From JBFMCC01 sp037445635 (GTDB lineage Bacteria; Chloroflexota; Anaerolineae; Anaerolineales; Villigracilaceae): DNA of 64,000 nt. Below the pieces are notes generated by a model. The model was given only the letters and a program-made list of their open reading frames with translations. It was not told the DNA's origin and searched no databases. A program made the translations under genes and the position numbers. The stretch covers positions 12,942 to 76,941 of the forward strand of contig JBBIKC010000010.1 in assembly GCA_037445635.1 (NCBI GenBank), read 5' to 3'. Position 1 is the stretch's first letter, and every line of letters starts with the position of its first letter. This document shows positions 56,475-64,000 of this stretch, piece by piece.

Positions 56475-56995
56475 TAGACGCGGTCTTCCTTTTCTTCCTC
56501 GGTTTGCGGAATCCAGACGCGCGCCGCGCGGTCGGTGAAGACGATTCCGTTGATGTGGTCTATCTCGTGCTGGAAGATGCGCGCCAGCCACCCCGAGGCT
56601 TTGACGCGCATCGGCTGTCCGCGGCGGTTCAATCCCTTCACAGTGAGCGATTCGTGGCGTTCCACCTCGCCCACCAGCCCCGGGATGGAGAGACATCCCT
56701 CCACGCCCCTGACCATTTCCGCGGAGGCCTTGACAATCTCCGGGTTGACCAGCGCCCAGACCTTCTTGGGTTTGTCCTCTTTTTCCTCGTCCTCTTCGTG
56801 CTCGTAGTACTCGACGACGATCACGCGTTCCGATATACCGACTTGCGGCGCGGCCAGCCCCACGCCGGGCGCGTCGCGCATGGTTTCGATCATGTCTTCG
56901 ATCAGAGTCTGGAGTTCCTTGTCGAATTTGGTCACGGCCCGGGCCTTGCGGCGCAGGACCGGGTCCGGAAGTGTGACGATGGGGCGTAAAGTCAT
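56474..56995 (-). CDS. def: Peptide deformylase
   Basis: A 173-aa peptide deformylase that removes the N-formyl group from new proteins, an essential metalloenzyme. All three motifs are present: GVGLAAPQVG (44-53), EGCLSIPG and FQHEIDHINGI, giving the Cys and two His metal ligands and the catalytic Glu. It has an acidic insertion after strand 3 (YYEHEEDEEKEDKPKK) not found in the usual enzyme. The start at 56995 is the ATG closest to the conserved N-terminus. Confidence 0.93.
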   Translation of the reverse strand: MTLRPIVTLPDPVLRRKARAVTKFDKELQTLIEDMIETMRDAPGVGLAAPQVGISERVIVVEYYEHEEDEEKEDKPKKVWALVNPEIVKASAEMVRGVEGCLSIPGLVGEVERHESLTVKGLNRRGQPMRVKASGWLARIFQHEIDHINGIVFTDRAARVWIPQTEEEKEDRV

Positions 56996-57030
56996 GCGAC
57001 CTCTGTGGCGGGAGAATATCGTGCCCGATT

Positions 57031-58857
57031 TTACTCTGAAACCCCGCCGTCCTCCCCGCCGCCTGCGAAACCGAAATCGTCCGAGTCGATAGCCAGGGAT
57101 CCGAGCCAGTGTTCTTCGTCCTCGCGGCTGGAGGCAGTCTGCTCTCTGCCCGGTGATTGGACGTTCTCCTCCCTGCCTCTCTGTTCTGCCGTGAATTCCC
57201 CGGCGCTGGTGTGGTAGGTGGCCAGCCATTCCGCCATGCGGTCGCGCTCGGCCGCCTTTTCAGCGGCGCGTTTGTTGGCCACGCGCGCCGCGCGGCGGGT
57301 GTCGATGTCCTGTTGGACTGCGGCGGGATCGTACACGTCCTGGAATTCCAGTTTGGAGCCGCCGACGGTGATATAGACTGTTCCGAAATTGAAGAGATGG
57401 CCGAGCAGGCCGAGCCGCTGGTACTCGGTGCTGAGGATATTGTCGAGCGGCGCGGCGCGGCGCTGTGTCGTGCCGAATGGTGTGCGGTCCAGGTCTATGA
57501 TCTGGTCGGGCGTAACCTGGAAGATGTCGTTAGCCCAGTCCGCCCATTGGTAGACCAGCCATCCGAAAAAGGGCAGGGCGATGAGAGGCAGGGCGAGGAG
57601 ATAGGAATCCAGATACAGCCCGTTCTCTGTGAGTGCAATGACGGTCGAGCCGGTGCGCAGCAATCGGATGAACTGGTTGATCCACATGAGGAATATGACG
57701 ATCAGGATGAGGGCGGGCTGCCAGATCTGGCTGAAGAGTACGAAACCGTGTTTGCGATACGTGATCGTCCCGGCGTCTTCGATGCGAAACTTGAAGATAT
57801 TCCCGCCCATGAGGGAGAAGATCGAGGGGCGATATAGCCGCGGAAGCGTTGACTTATCCTGCGGTTTGGGTTTTTCCTTTGCGGGCGGGGCAGGGCTGGT
57901 CAGGCCCAATTTATCCCGCAGGACCGCCTTCATGGCTTCTTTCTCCTCGCCGGAGGCGATTTCCTTGGTGCGCTGCCAGTGTTCCTCGATCATGTGAGCC
58001 GCATGGTATGGATGCCCGACATGACTGAAGTCAATCCGCCCCACGAAGGTGCGGACGACCACATTGCCGTAGTCCAGGATGCGTCCGAGCGGATCGGTCT
58101 CTACGCCGACCGAGAGGATGGTGGCGAGAGGCGCCTCTTGGCGGCTGTCGTAGATGCCGATGATCTTTTCGATCCAGATCACGCGCTGATTGGTAACGAC
58201 ATAATAATCGTTGCTCCAATCCAGCACCAGCCAGCCCGCCCAGCCGAGGACCGCGATCATGCCCAGCACCCCGAGCGTGATGGCAAACATCGAACCTGCC
58301 ATGACGCCCCACAGGAACAAAGTGACGCTCATGAAGAGGAAAAAGGCCGGACCGAACAACGCGCGCCACAACAGGATCGGATGTTTGCGCGCTAGAAAAT
58401 AGACCACCTCGCCCGGGCGGATCCATTTGAAGCGCAGCCGCCGCCAGAGCCTGTGGCTGGAAACCGTAACGTCGAAATTGGGTTTCAACTGGGGCGCGCG
58501 CTTGATCAGCTCGGCGAAGTCTTCGCGGGTCAGGATGAAGACGCGCGTCTGGGCGATGGCGGTGATCGAGGCCGTGCGCGGGCGGTTCGACAGGATCTCC
58601 TCCTCTCCGAAATAGTCGTTCCGTACCAGGACGGCCAGTTCTTCTTCGGCTTTCTCGGTGCGACGCGTCACTTTGACTTTGCCGCTGTGGATCAGGTAGA
58701 AACTTTCTCCGCGGCTTCCCTGTTCGATGATGACCTCGCCCGCCTCGTAAATCTTCTCGTCCACGATCTCGGCCATGCGCGTCAAATCGTCCTCATCCAG
58801 GTCGCGGAAGAGGTGGATTTTTTTGAAGAACGCGGCGCGGTCGGGAATCGGGATCAC
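57031..58857 (-). CDS. Cyclic-nucleotide-binding domain fused to membrane and PH-like domains
   Basis: A 608-aa protein. Residues 1-130 form a cNMP-binding domain (YEAGEVIIEQGSRGESFYLI, FGEEEILSNRPRTASITAI). The PRTAS in the phosphate-binding cassette fits cAMP or cGMP. Two membrane pairs (about residues 160-215 and 375-440) follow, each leading to a PH-type region (YYVVTNQRVIWIEKIIGIYD; and FQVTPDQIIDLDRTPFGTT). The last 110 residues are charged. It seems to couple nucleotide binding to a membrane-associated PH protein; no known function. It is upstream of def on the same strand. Confidence 0.8.
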   Translation of the reverse strand: MIPIPDRAAFFKKIHLFRDLDEDDLTRMAEIVDEKIYEAGEVIIEQGSRGESFYLIHSGKVKVTRRTEKAEEELAVLVRNDYFGEEEILSNRPRTASITAIAQTRVFILTREDFAELIKRAPQLKPNFDVTVSSHRLWRRLRFKWIRPGEVVYFLARKHPILLWRALFGPAFFLFMSVTLFLWGVMAGSMFAITLGVLGMIAVLGWAGWLVLDWSNDYYVVTNQRVIWIEKIIGIYDSRQEAPLATILSVGVETDPLGRILDYGNVVVRTFVGRIDFSHVGHPYHAAHMIEEHWQRTKEIASGEEKEAMKAVLRDKLGLTSPAPPAKEKPKPQDKSTLPRLYRPSIFSLMGGNIFKFRIEDAGTITYRKHGFVLFSQIWQPALILIVIFLMWINQFIRLLRTGSTVIALTENGLYLDSYLLALPLIALPFFGWLVYQWADWANDIFQVTPDQIIDLDRTPFGTTQRRAAPLDNILSTEYQRLGLLGHLFNFGTVYITVGGSKLEFQDVYDPAAVQQDIDTRRAARVANKRAAEKAAERDRMAEWLATYHTSAGEFTAEQRGREENVQSPGREQTASSREDEEHWLGSLAIDSDDFGFAGGGEDGGVSE

Positions 58858-58876
58858 ACGGTTATTCTAGCACGAT

Positions 58877-59383
58877 TCAATCCATGCGCACGATGGCGCA
58901 GCCGTAGGCGGGGACCTCTGTCAGCGCGGGGAGACGTCCTTCGAGAAGCGCCTCCACCGCCTCGTCCAGGAAGAAACGGGTTGGCTGTCGCTGGCGGAAG
59001 GTGACATCATCCACCGCACCGCGGTAGCGCAGGATCCCCTCTCGGTCTATCACGAAGACGTGCGGCGTAGTCTGCGCCTCGTATAAATCAGCGATGACGT
59101 GCCCCGCGTCTCTCAGGACGATGGGCAGGCGGCGCGCTAAAGCGGCTTTCTTCAGCGCCTCGAGCGGCTCGTTGTCGTTCGGCGCAACGGATAATAAGAC
59201 CGCATCCTCGCGCATTTGTGCGAGGGTGGCGAGCAGGGCGCGGTCGGTGCGTTCCGCGTGCGGGCACTCGCACGACCAGAAGTTGACTACCACGATCCTG
59301 CCGCGGTAATCGCTCAGGCGATGGAGATGCCCATCGAGGTCGGGCAGTTCGAAGTCCGGGGCGAGGCGGTTGAGTTCGGGCAT
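58877..59383 (-). CDS. Redoxin-domain (TlpA/AhpC-like) protein
   Basis: A 168-aa thioredoxin-fold protein. The active site is SCECPHAERTD, a C-x-C pair in the place of CxxC, in FWSCECPH. Other family features are APDFELPDLDGHLHRLSDY and TTPHVFVIDREGILRYRG. It has no signal peptide and should be cytoplasmic. Reaction unknown; related proteins reduce peroxides or disulfides. Start 59383 directly precedes the conserved N-terminus. It lies divergent from the flippase-like gene. Confidence 0.85.
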   Translation of the reverse strand: MPELNRLAPDFELPDLDGHLHRLSDYRGRIVVVNFWSCECPHAERTDRALLATLAQMREDAVLLSVAPNDNEPLEALKKAALARRLPIVLRDAGHVIADLYEAQTTPHVFVIDREGILRYRGAVDDVTFRQRQPTRFFLDEAVEALLEGRLPALTEVPAYGCAIVRMD

Positions 59384-59449
59384 GTGCCAATTATAAGACC
59401 CGACGGGGTGTTGAACCGCCGCGTCCGCGCGCATGATACAATCCCTCCC

Positions 59450-60454
59450 ATGAAAAAGCGGCAGTTCTGGCTCGGGGTGTTGATCAGTATCGTCTTCGTC
59501 TGGCTGGCGTTGCGCGGCCTTCGGCTCGATGAATTCTGGCGGGCGGTGCAAACCGCAAATTACTGGTGGTTGCTGCCCGGCATTGCGGTCTATTTTGCAG
59601 GGGTGTGGGTGCGCGCCTGGCGCTGGCATTACCTGCTGGGGCCGATCAAGAAGATCCCGACGAAGACCATGTTCCCGGTCACGGCGATCGGGTACATGGG
59701 CAACAACGTGTACCCGGCGCGGGCCGGGGAGGTGCTGCGCGCGGTGATCCTGAAACGCCGGGAGGGCGTGTCCGTTTCGGCTTCGCTGGCGACCATCATT
59801 GTCGAGCGCATCTTCGACGGCGTGGTGATGCTGGCCTTCGTGTTCGTCAACCTGCCCGAACTTGCAAAGTTGACCGGCAGTTCGGGTTTCGTGGGCAATA
59901 TTCAACAAGTAGCAGTGATTGGGACGGGAGTCTTTATCGGCGCGCTGGTCCTTTTCCTGCTGGCGGCCATGTTCCCGCAGGTGACGGCGAAGGCCGGGCT
60001 GTGGTTCATCGAGCGTCTCACGCCGAAACGCCTGCACGCCAAAATCATCAGTGTGATGAACAAGTTTCTCGATGGATTGGCATCGCTGCGTTCTCCGTTC
60101 AACGCCCTGATGGTGTTCTTTACATCGGTTATCATCTGGTTGTTGGAGACGGGCAAGTACTGGTTCGTGATGCACGCTTTTCCGTTCCAGGTCAGTTTCT
60201 TCGCGCTGATGCTGATGAACGGCATCGTCAACCTGGCCACGACCATCCCGTCCGCGCCGGGCTACATCGGCACATTCGATGCGCCGGGCATCGCCGTGCT
60301 GGCGGCTTACGGTGTGGAGTATTCGATCGCGGTGGGTTATACACTTATCCTGCACGTCGCATTGTGGTTCCCGATCACTGTGTTGGGCGCGTATTACCTG
60401 ACGCGTGAGGGGATCAGATGGAGCGATGAACTCAGAACGGAAACAGAGAATTGA
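59450..60454 (+). CDS. Lysylphosphatidylglycerol-synthase-type membrane protein (YbhN-like)
   Basis: A 334-aa membrane protein of the UPF0104/YbhN family, with eight or so helices. The conserved GYMGNNVYPARAGEVLRAVIL and ATTIPSAPGYIGTFDAPGI segments match the membrane domain of MprF-type flippases. No synthase domain is present. It may flip or transport a lipid-linked substrate. The start at 59450 is preferred over earlier codons in the divergent region. A hairpin repeat separates it from the flavoprotein gene that follows. Confidence 0.82.
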   Translation: MKKRQFWLGVLISIVFVWLALRGLRLDEFWRAVQTANYWWLLPGIAVYFAGVWVRAWRWHYLLGPIKKIPTKTMFPVTAIGYMGNNVYPARAGEVLRAVILKRREGVSVSASLATIIVERIFDGVVMLAFVFVNLPELAKLTGSSGFVGNIQQVAVIGTGVFIGALVLFLLAAMFPQVTAKAGLWFIERLTPKRLHAKIISVMNKFLDGLASLRSPFNALMVFFTSVIIWLLETGKYWFVMHAFPFQVSFFALMLMNGIVNLATTIPSAPGYIGTFDAPGIAVLAAYGVEYSIAVGYTLILHVALWFPITVLGAYYLTREGIRWSDELRTETEN

Positions 60455-60459
60455 CTTGT

Positions 60460-60514
60460 AGGGGCACAGCAGGCGGTTTATGGTTTCAGTTTCGCGGGGT
60501 TTTGCTGTGCCCCC
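60460..60514. repeat. GGGGCACAGCA...TGCTGTGCCCC hairpin
   Basis: An inverted repeat of about 11 bp with a loop of some 30 bases, between the membrane protein and flavoprotein genes. The type is common in this lineage and could slow transcription. Confidence 0.75.
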
Positions 60515-60525
60515 GGAGGATATGA

Positions 60526-61815
60526 ATGAAAATTGCCATCATCGGTGCGGGGTTCGGCGGCATGGCCGCCGCCTTCGACCTGCGCAAGGCCGGACATGAA
60601 ATCGTCATCTACGAATCCGCCGATTACGTCGGCGGACTGGCTTCGGGTTTCAAGGAGCCTCACTGGGACTGGACGGTGGAAAAATTCTATCATCACTGGT
60701 TCCAGACGGATAAAGACATGCTGGGTCTCATCCGTGAACTGGGCTGGGAGGACAAAGTCATTTTTCCGCGGCCGTTCACGGTGATGTACCATGATGGAAA
60801 ATTCTATCCGTTCGACTCGATTGCCAAGGCGCTTCTATTTCCCGGACTTGGGTTTGGCCTCGATAAAATCAGGTTCGGTATTGTCGGATTGTTTCTCCGT
60901 TTAACCAACGACTGGCAGGCGCTCGAAAAAGTGACCGCCGACTCGTGGATGATGAAATGGGCGGGAAAGAATGTTTACGAAAAGATGTGGAAACCGCTGC
61001 TGGTCGGGAAGTTCGGCCCGTATTATCGCGATGTCAACATGGCGTGGATGTGGGCGCGCATCAAGGCGCGGACGACGCGCCTCGGTACGTTCGAGGGCGG
61101 GTTCCAGCGATTCGCGGACATGTTTGCGGACAGCCTGCGCGGAATGGGAGTCGAGATTCGGCTGGGGACGCAGGTCAAATTTATAAAACGGGACCAGGAC
61201 AAAGGTCTCAGTATTGCGGCGGGGACGGTCGAGTCGTTCGATAAGGTGCTGGTGACCATCTCACCGGGTCTGATGGCGAAACTGTGTCCCGCCCTGCCGT
61301 CGGATTATTTGCGCGGCCTGCTGGAATTGAAGTCCATGGGCGCGGTGGTGATGGTATTGTCGCTCACGCGGCGGCTTTCGGAGGAGGGTTATTACTGGTT
61401 CAACCTGCCGAAGGAGGCAGGCTATCCGTTTCTGGCGCTGGTGGAGCATACGAATTTTGTCCCGCCCGAAAAATTCGGCGGCGACCATATCGTGTACGCG
61501 GGCGATTATCTCGAAGCGCGTCACGAGTATTTTTCGTTGAGCGACCGGGAATTGCTGGAGAGGTTTCTTCCGGCGTTCAAGAAGTTCAATCCCGCCTTCG
61601 AGCGCGATTGGGTCAAGAAGGTCTGGGTTTTCAAGACCAATTATGCCCAGCCCGTGCCGCTGGTGAATCACTCGAAGAACATCCCCGCGGTCCAGACGCC
61701 GATCGAAGGGTTGTATCTCGCTTCGATGAGCCAGGTCTATCCCTGGGACCGCGGCACGAACTTCGCGGTGGAGATCGGACGGCGCGCGGCGCGGATGATG
61801 TTGGGAATAGGATGA
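60526..61815 (+). CDS. FAD-dependent amine-oxidase-type oxidoreductase
   Basis: A 429-aa flavoprotein of the amine oxidase / protoporphyrinogen oxidase-like clan. The FAD motif is KIAIIGAGFGGMAAAFDL, then YESADYVGGLASGF. The C-terminal GLYLASMSQVYPWDRGTNFA holds the second FAD contact. It resembles enzymes that act on polyprenyl or glycosylated lipid precursors or carotenoids, and the substrate is not known. A GGAGG site precedes the ATG. The YbhN-type gene lies upstream in the same direction. Confidence 0.85.
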   Translation: MKIAIIGAGFGGMAAAFDLRKAGHEIVIYESADYVGGLASGFKEPHWDWTVEKFYHHWFQTDKDMLGLIRELGWEDKVIFPRPFTVMYHDGKFYPFDSIAKALLFPGLGFGLDKIRFGIVGLFLRLTNDWQALEKVTADSWMMKWAGKNVYEKMWKPLLVGKFGPYYRDVNMAWMWARIKARTTRLGTFEGGFQRFADMFADSLRGMGVEIRLGTQVKFIKRDQDKGLSIAAGTVESFDKVLVTISPGLMAKLCPALPSDYLRGLLELKSMGAVVMVLSLTRRLSEEGYYWFNLPKEAGYPFLALVEHTNFVPPEKFGGDHIVYAGDYLEARHEYFSLSDRELLERFLPAFKKFNPAFERDWVKKVWVFKTNYAQPVPLVNHSKNIPAVQTPIEGLYLASMSQVYPWDRGTNFAVEIGRRAARMMLGIG

Positions 61816-61828
61816 TGCGGGAGACGGC

Positions 61829-62464
61829 TTACTCTCCCAAAAATCTCCTCGCCGCCTCGATTTTATCTTTCTCGACCTTCCTCATGGATTCCCAATAATC
61901 CAACAATTGAGTGATCGTCAGCACCGCGTGCAGGTGGAATCCCGCCTCCTCCAGCGACTCTTTCGCGCCCGATTGACGATCAATTAAGACAACCACATCC
62001 TTCACAACCAGTCCCGCGCCGGTCAGTTTTTCGATGGCCTCGAATTTACTCCCGCCGGTGGTGGCGAGGTCGTCAATGACCACGACCGTCTCGCCCGCGT
62101 GATACTCGCCTTCGATCTCGGCTTTTGTGCCGTAGGACTTGGTTTCCTTGCGCGGGTAGATCATGGGATAGTTCCCCGCGAGGCTGATGGCCGTGGCGAT
62201 GGGAATGGCCGCATAGGGCAGACCGGCGATTCTGGAGAAATGGAGAATGGAGAGAAATGGAAGATAGGCTTGCGCGACCTCTGCGAGGAGTTTGGGGTAT
62301 GTGATGATCTGACGCAGGTCAATGTAAATCGGGGATTTGAGTCCCGACTTGAGGGTGAACTCGCCGAATTTGATGCAGCCTGCGGAGAGGAGGCTGTCGG
62401 CCAAAGCCGATAATTCGTTATTCGTTATTCGGGAGTCGCGGGTTATGGATAACTTCTTCTTCAT
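61829..62464 (-). CDS. pyrE: Orotate phosphoribosyltransferase
   Basis: A 211-aa OPRTase that makes OMP from orotate and PRPP in pyrimidine synthesis. The PRPP motif is VVVIDDLATTGGSK, and SGLKSPIYIDLRQIITYP is the orotate-side loop. The N-terminal 15 residues (SITRDSRITNNELS) are encoded by an AATAACGAATAACGAA repeat, and a mid segment (PFLSILHFSRIAG) by a CATTCTCCATTTC-type repeat; both stay in frame. It starts one base after the pyrF stop, so the two are coupled. Confidence 0.92.
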   Translation of the reverse strand: MKKKLSITRDSRITNNELSALADSLLSAGCIKFGEFTLKSGLKSPIYIDLRQIITYPKLLAEVAQAYLPFLSILHFSRIAGLPYAAIPIATAISLAGNYPMIYPRKETKSYGTKAEIEGEYHAGETVVVIDDLATTGGSKFEAIEKLTGAGLVVKDVVVLIDRQSGAKESLEEAGFHLHAVLTITQLLDYWESMRKVEKDKIEAARRFLGE

Positions 62465-62465
62465 T

Positions 62466-63329
62466 TTACCGATTCCCGATTATCGAGGTCCGAAGCTCGA
62501 GTATCGAATCCCGAATCTCGGCCGCGGCAATATCTGGCTTTTCCGCGCGCGCAATGCCTCGTGAGACGTTGACCAACATGCCCTTTCCGTCTTTCCGCAG
62601 GCCTGCCCTCAAAGCGGATTCCAGGTCCCCGCCCTGCGCGCCGATGCCGGGGGCAAGGAACCACAGGCCGGGCGCGGCCTCGCGCACGCGGACGAGAGTC
62701 TCAGGATAGGTCGCGCCGACGACGAGGCCGATGTTGTTTTTGGTATTCCATTGTTGGGCGAGGCGGGCAACATGAATGTGCAAGGGCGACCCTATATGGC
62801 CGCCCTCGGTTGGGTGGACACGCGGGTCCGCCCCTACGACCAACACATCCTGCAAATCGCCCGCGCCGGGATTGGACGTCTTGCACAGCAGGAAAACGCC
62901 CTTTTCCTGATTCTGAATGAACGGCTCAATCGAATCCCTGCCGAGATAAGGCGAAAGCGTGATGGCGTGCGCGCCGAGATTCTCGAACGCAGATTTGGCG
63001 TACGCCTCCGCCGTGGAGGCAATATCCCCGCGCTTGGCGTCGAGGATGACGGGAATCATCGAGCCGAGCCGCGCCGACTCTTCGTTGATCGCTTCGATGA
63101 CTTGTTTGAGCGCTGCCCATCCCTCCGCGCCGAAGACCTCGAAGAAGGCCGCGTTGGGCTTGAAGGCCGCGGCGCAGGGCGCGGTCTGTTTGACGAGATT
63201 CAGGCAGAAGTCCCGCGCGGACGCGGCAGTGGGAGCCGCGAGGTCGGAGACGTGCGGGTCGAGTCCAACGCACAGAAGCGAGGAACAATCCTCGACGCGT
63301 TTTTCGAGGAAGGTGAAAAAGGTTTCCAT
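62466..63329 (-). CDS. pyrF: Orotidine-5'-phosphate decarboxylase, with repeat-derived insertion
   Basis: A 287-aa OMP decarboxylase of the long (type 2) class, which forms UMP. The catalytic motif is ILDAKRGDIASTA, and LCVGLDPH starts the barrel. The segment VVGADPRVHPTEGGHIGSPL, at about residues 171-190, is extra compared with the family. It comes from a GGGGCGGACCCGCGTG-type repeat (62780-62841) read in frame, and replaces a surface loop. The start at 63329 is the first conserved ATG. pyrB lies upstream. Confidence 0.9.
   Translation of the reverse strand: METFFTFLEKRVEDCSSLLCVGLDPHVSDLAAPTAASARDFCLNLVKQTAPCAAAFKPNAAFFEVFGAEGWAALKQVIEAINEESARLGSMIPVILDAKRGDIASTAEAYAKSAFENLGAHAITLSPYLGRDSIEPFIQNQEKGVFLLCKTSNPGAGDLQDVLVVGADPRVHPTEGGHIGSPLHIHVARLAQQWNTKNNIGLVVGATYPETLVRVREAAPGLWFLAPGIGAQGGDLESALRAGLRKDGKGMLVNVSRGIARAEKPDIAAAEIRDSILELRTSIIGNR
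62780..62841. repeat. GGGCGACC...GGTCCGCCCC repeat inside pyrF
   Basis: An imperfect GC palindrome of about 60 bp, coding for the non-conserved loop of PyrF. It appears to be a full repeat unit that entered a tolerant surface loop. Confidence 0.7.
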
Positions 63330-63403
63330 GTTTTTGGGTTTGAAAGTTTGAAGGTTGGCAAGTTGCAACGTTCCAACCTTCAAACCTGCCATCTTGTAAA
63401 CTT
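63330..63403. repeat. TTTGAAAGTTTGAAGGTTGG repeat between pyrB and pyrF
   Basis: The 74-bp gap between pyrB and pyrF is filled with TTGAAGG-type heptamer units and a GGTTGGCA/CCAACCTTCAA hairpin. No other signal is seen. Confidence 0.7.
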
Positions 63404-64000
63404 TCAGGCTTTACCTAAAACCATCGCCAGCAACGCCATTCTAACGTATAACCCGTACTCCATCTGGCGGAAATACGCGGCGCGGGGATCGTCGTCGAAT
63501 TCCATGCTGATCTCGGTGACGCGCGGCAGCGGGTGCATGACGATCATATTCTGTTTGGCGGACTTCATGATGGCAGGCTCGATCACGTACGCGCCCTTGA
63601 CCTTTTCGTAATCGGCGGGATCCTCGAAGCGTTCCTTCTGGACACGGGTGACATACAGCACGTCGGTTTCGGGCAGGACCCCGGCGAGGCTGGCATGTTC
63701 GGTCTGCTCGATCTTCTTGGCTTTGAGTTCCTGGATGACCTCGGCGGGCATGCGCAGGATGTCGGGCGAGACGTAGTGAAGTTTAACTTTATACAACGAG
63801 AGCAGGCGCGAGAGCGAATGGACCGTGCGTCCGTATTTCAAATCGCCGAGCATGGTCACGGTCAAGCCGTCGAGGTGGCCGAGTTCCTCGCGGATGGTGA
63901 GGGCGTCCAGCAGTGCCTGCGTGGGATGCTCGCCGATCCCGTCGCCCGCGTTGATGACGGGTTTGCGCGCCGCCTTGGCCGCGATGGCCGCCGATCCCGT
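63404..64000 (-). CDS. pyrB: Aspartate carbamoyltransferase, N-terminal part beyond window
   Basis: The C-terminal 198 codons of an ATCase catalytic chain are present, from the window edge to the stop at 63404. The carbamoyl phosphate/aspartate motif NAGDGIGEHPTQALLD is seen near the edge, then LTVTMLGDLKYGRTVHSL, and VMHPLPRVTEISMEFD near the end. It forms carbamoyl-aspartate in pyrimidine synthesis. Frame is open to base 64000, so the beginning lies outside. It is the first of three pyr genes here. Confidence 0.93.
   Translation of the reverse strand, partial: TGSAAIAAKAARKPVINAGDGIGEHPTQALLDALTIREELGHLDGLTVTMLGDLKYGRTVHSLSRLLSLYKVKLHYVSPDILRMPAEVIQELKAKKIEQTEHASLAGVLPETDVLYVTRVQKERFEDPADYEKVKGAYVIEPAIMKSAKQNMIVMHPLPRVTEISMEFDDDPRAAYFRQMEYGLYVRMALLAMVLGKA

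Noticed and set aside
58877..60355. Extension of the redoxin gene to 492 aa
   Set aside because: The N-terminal 324 codons are antisense to the YbhN-type gene. The conserved redoxin starts at 59383.
1..64000. Use of TGA as a sense codon across the genome (alternative genetic code)
   Set aside because: Many intact genes in the window end normally with TGA, for example znuC and the RAYT. Only one conserved gene has an internal TGA.
1..64000. tRNA or rRNA genes
   Set aside because: I looked for T-loop sequences (GGTTCGAATC-like) and rRNA segments in the gaps and saw none. Without a covariance search a tRNA could be missed, but gaps are short and mostly filled by repeats.

Overview
Organism. 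The window looks like the chromosome of an uncultured Chloroflexota bacterium, most likely class Anaerolineae. This is inferred from the mix of genes and style and was not tested by alignment. The supporting signs are moderately high GC, many lipoproteins with Pro/Thr-rich linkers, SpoVS in a genome fragment without other sporulation genes, tandem M1 peptidase lipoproteins, scattered Flp-type pilins, and dense small palindromes and degenerate heptamer-like repeats between and inside genes. No rRNA, tRNA, CRISPR array or prophage was seen. Layout. 1-6.9 kb (minus): a sugar-uptake unit (FGGY kinase, two GPH symporters, a four-helix S23-type protein), then a PLP-dependent sphingosine-1-phosphate-lyase-like enzyme whose 5' end carries a small nucleotidyltransferase pair between two 28-bp direct repeats. 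7.1-10.6 kb (plus): YprB-like nuclease, M29 aminopeptidase, membrane rhodanese, STAS protein. 10.7-14.6 kb (plus): a Fur/Zur-type regulator with an operator on its own promoter, followed by a 58-aa CxxC membrane peptide, a HEAT protein and ZnuA-ZnuC-ZnuB. 14.6-18.3 kb: a RAYT transposase between REP-like hairpins, running into two tandem M1 peptidase lipoproteins. 18.7-22.3 kb: Rrf2 regulator, two riboflavin genes, an SDR and an EamA transporter. 22.3-27.9 kb: flavo-reductase, membrane protein, two glycosyltransferases and a polytopic protein. 28.0-33.7 kb: two deoxynucleoside kinases, a nucleotidyltransferase, a non-coding stretch with DnaA-box-like sites, SpoVS and a large secreted lamin-tail protein. 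Central finding. 33.7-40.7 kb is an extracytoplasmic thiol and methionine redox island: DsbA-like protein, MsrQ, MsrP, a thioredoxin-fold lipoprotein, a two-component system, a TlpA-like lipoprotein and CcdA. The thioredoxin-fold lipoprotein (minus, 36648-37214) has an in-frame TGA exactly where its family has the first Cys of the CxxC motif. A perfect 8-bp stem-loop lies at bacterial SECIS distance downstream, so it is most simply read as a selenoprotein with a U-I-N-C active site. The two-component system probably governs the island, as HprSR governs msrPQ in E. coli. Remainder. 41-44 kb: twin Flp pilins with identical proteins and a ComEC with a degenerate C-terminal domain. 44-48 kb: two NmrA/SDR paralogues and a GT87 membrane protein. 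48.1-53.8 kb: a cobalamin riboswitch followed by a B12-type ABC transporter operon, with heptamer-like repeats in most gaps. 53.9-58.9 kb (minus): TauE, RecF, GNAT, peptide deformylase, and a cyclic-nucleotide-binding/PH membrane protein. 58.9-61.8 kb: redoxin, a flippase-like membrane protein and an amine-oxidase-type flavoprotein. 61.8-64 kb (minus): pyrB (partial), pyrF and pyrE. Mobile-element footprints are a second theme. Two 124-bp elements with TA targets each end exactly on the stop codon of a neighbouring gene. Other small elements supply start codons, N-termini, C-termini or in-frame insertions to otherwise conserved proteins.
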